This document shows positions 6,115 through 6,167 of a stretch of DNA of 6,167 bases, in pieces (position 1 is the first letter of the stretch; each line of letters starts with the position of its first letter). This DNA is from an uncultured Roseburia sp. (GTDB taxonomy: Bacteria > Bacillota > Clostridia > Lachnospirales > Lachnospiraceae). Under the pieces are notes generated by a model that ran no database searches, had not been told where the DNA came from, and saw nothing but the letters and a program-made list of their open reading frames with translations. The stretch covers positions 1-6,167 of the forward strand of contig CAJLGN010000095.1 of NCBI GenBank assembly GCA_905206195.1. Direction: 5' to 3'. The position numbers were made by a program, and so were the translations under genes.

Positions 6115-6167
6115 CAGTCCGTAGGGGAATCGAACCCCTGTTTCCGCCGTGAGAGGGCGGCGTCTTA
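6115..6167 (-). tRNA. tRNA-Glu (anticodon CUC), 5' part outside window
   Basis: The minus strand shows the end of the D arm (TAAGAC), anticodon stem CCGCC/GGCGG around loop CTCTCAC (anticodon CTC at 6151-6153, reading GAG), a short variable loop, T arm AGGGG-TTCGATT-CCCCT, the 3' acceptor strand ACGGACT, and discriminator G73 at 6115. The anticodon stem, T arm and G73 match bacterial tRNA-Glu. The bases after G73 are CTA, so CCA is not encoded and must be added by tRNA nucleotidyltransferase. About 22 nt of the 5' side are missing. Confidence 0.93.

Noticed and set aside
5754..6152. 132-codon open frame overlapping the galE end, terminators and tRNA
   Set aside because: It runs through galE in another frame, two terminators and a tRNA gene, so it is not coding.

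Overview
The window reads as chromosomal DNA of a gut-type Clostridia, most likely Lachnospiraceae. The evidence is the moderate GC content, strong AGGAGG-type ribosome binding sites, Firmicute-style sigma-A promoters, a GEMM-I riboswitch in front of a secreted protein, a tRNA-Glu without encoded CCA, and protein sequences of Firmicute type. No phage, CRISPR or defence genes were seen.

Layout. Positions 1-1758 hold the end of an oligopeptide/dipeptide ABC importer operon: the 3' part of an oppD-like ATPase gene, then an overlapping oppF-like ATPase gene that carries an unusual charged helical insertion. A small membrane protein resembling DUF3899 follows at 1814-2209 from a TTG start. Positions 2210-2546 are a regulatory leader: a sigma-A promoter, a GEMM-I cyclic-dinucleotide riboswitch, and a terminator hairpin that also buries the Shine-Dalgarno site. 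The leader controls a 375-residue secreted beta-rich protein of unknown function (2547-3674). A 142-bp imperfect palindrome (3706-3847), possibly a MITE, lies between this gene and a convergent AraC-family regulator (3903-4787, minus strand). The regulator is divergent from galE (4946-5962, UDP-glucose 4-epimerase), and the region between them holds a palindrome and a direct repeat. galE ends at a strong terminator, and a minus-strand tRNA-Glu(CUC) with its own terminator runs off the right edge.

How the parts work together. The two ATPases would power uptake of peptides through permease and binding-protein genes outside the window. The AraC regulator and galE form a plausible sugar (galactose/galactoside) unit. 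The most interesting element is the riboswitch. Its core matches GEMM-I almost base for base on the 5' side, but the two positions that read the ligand bases (G20 and C92 in the Vibrio Vc2 aptamer) appear to be A and U. That pair is expected to change ligand choice, perhaps toward an adenine-containing cyclic dinucleotide. A 14-bp alternative pairing between the aptamer core and the terminator 5' arm gives a clear switching mechanism: ligand bound means gene off.
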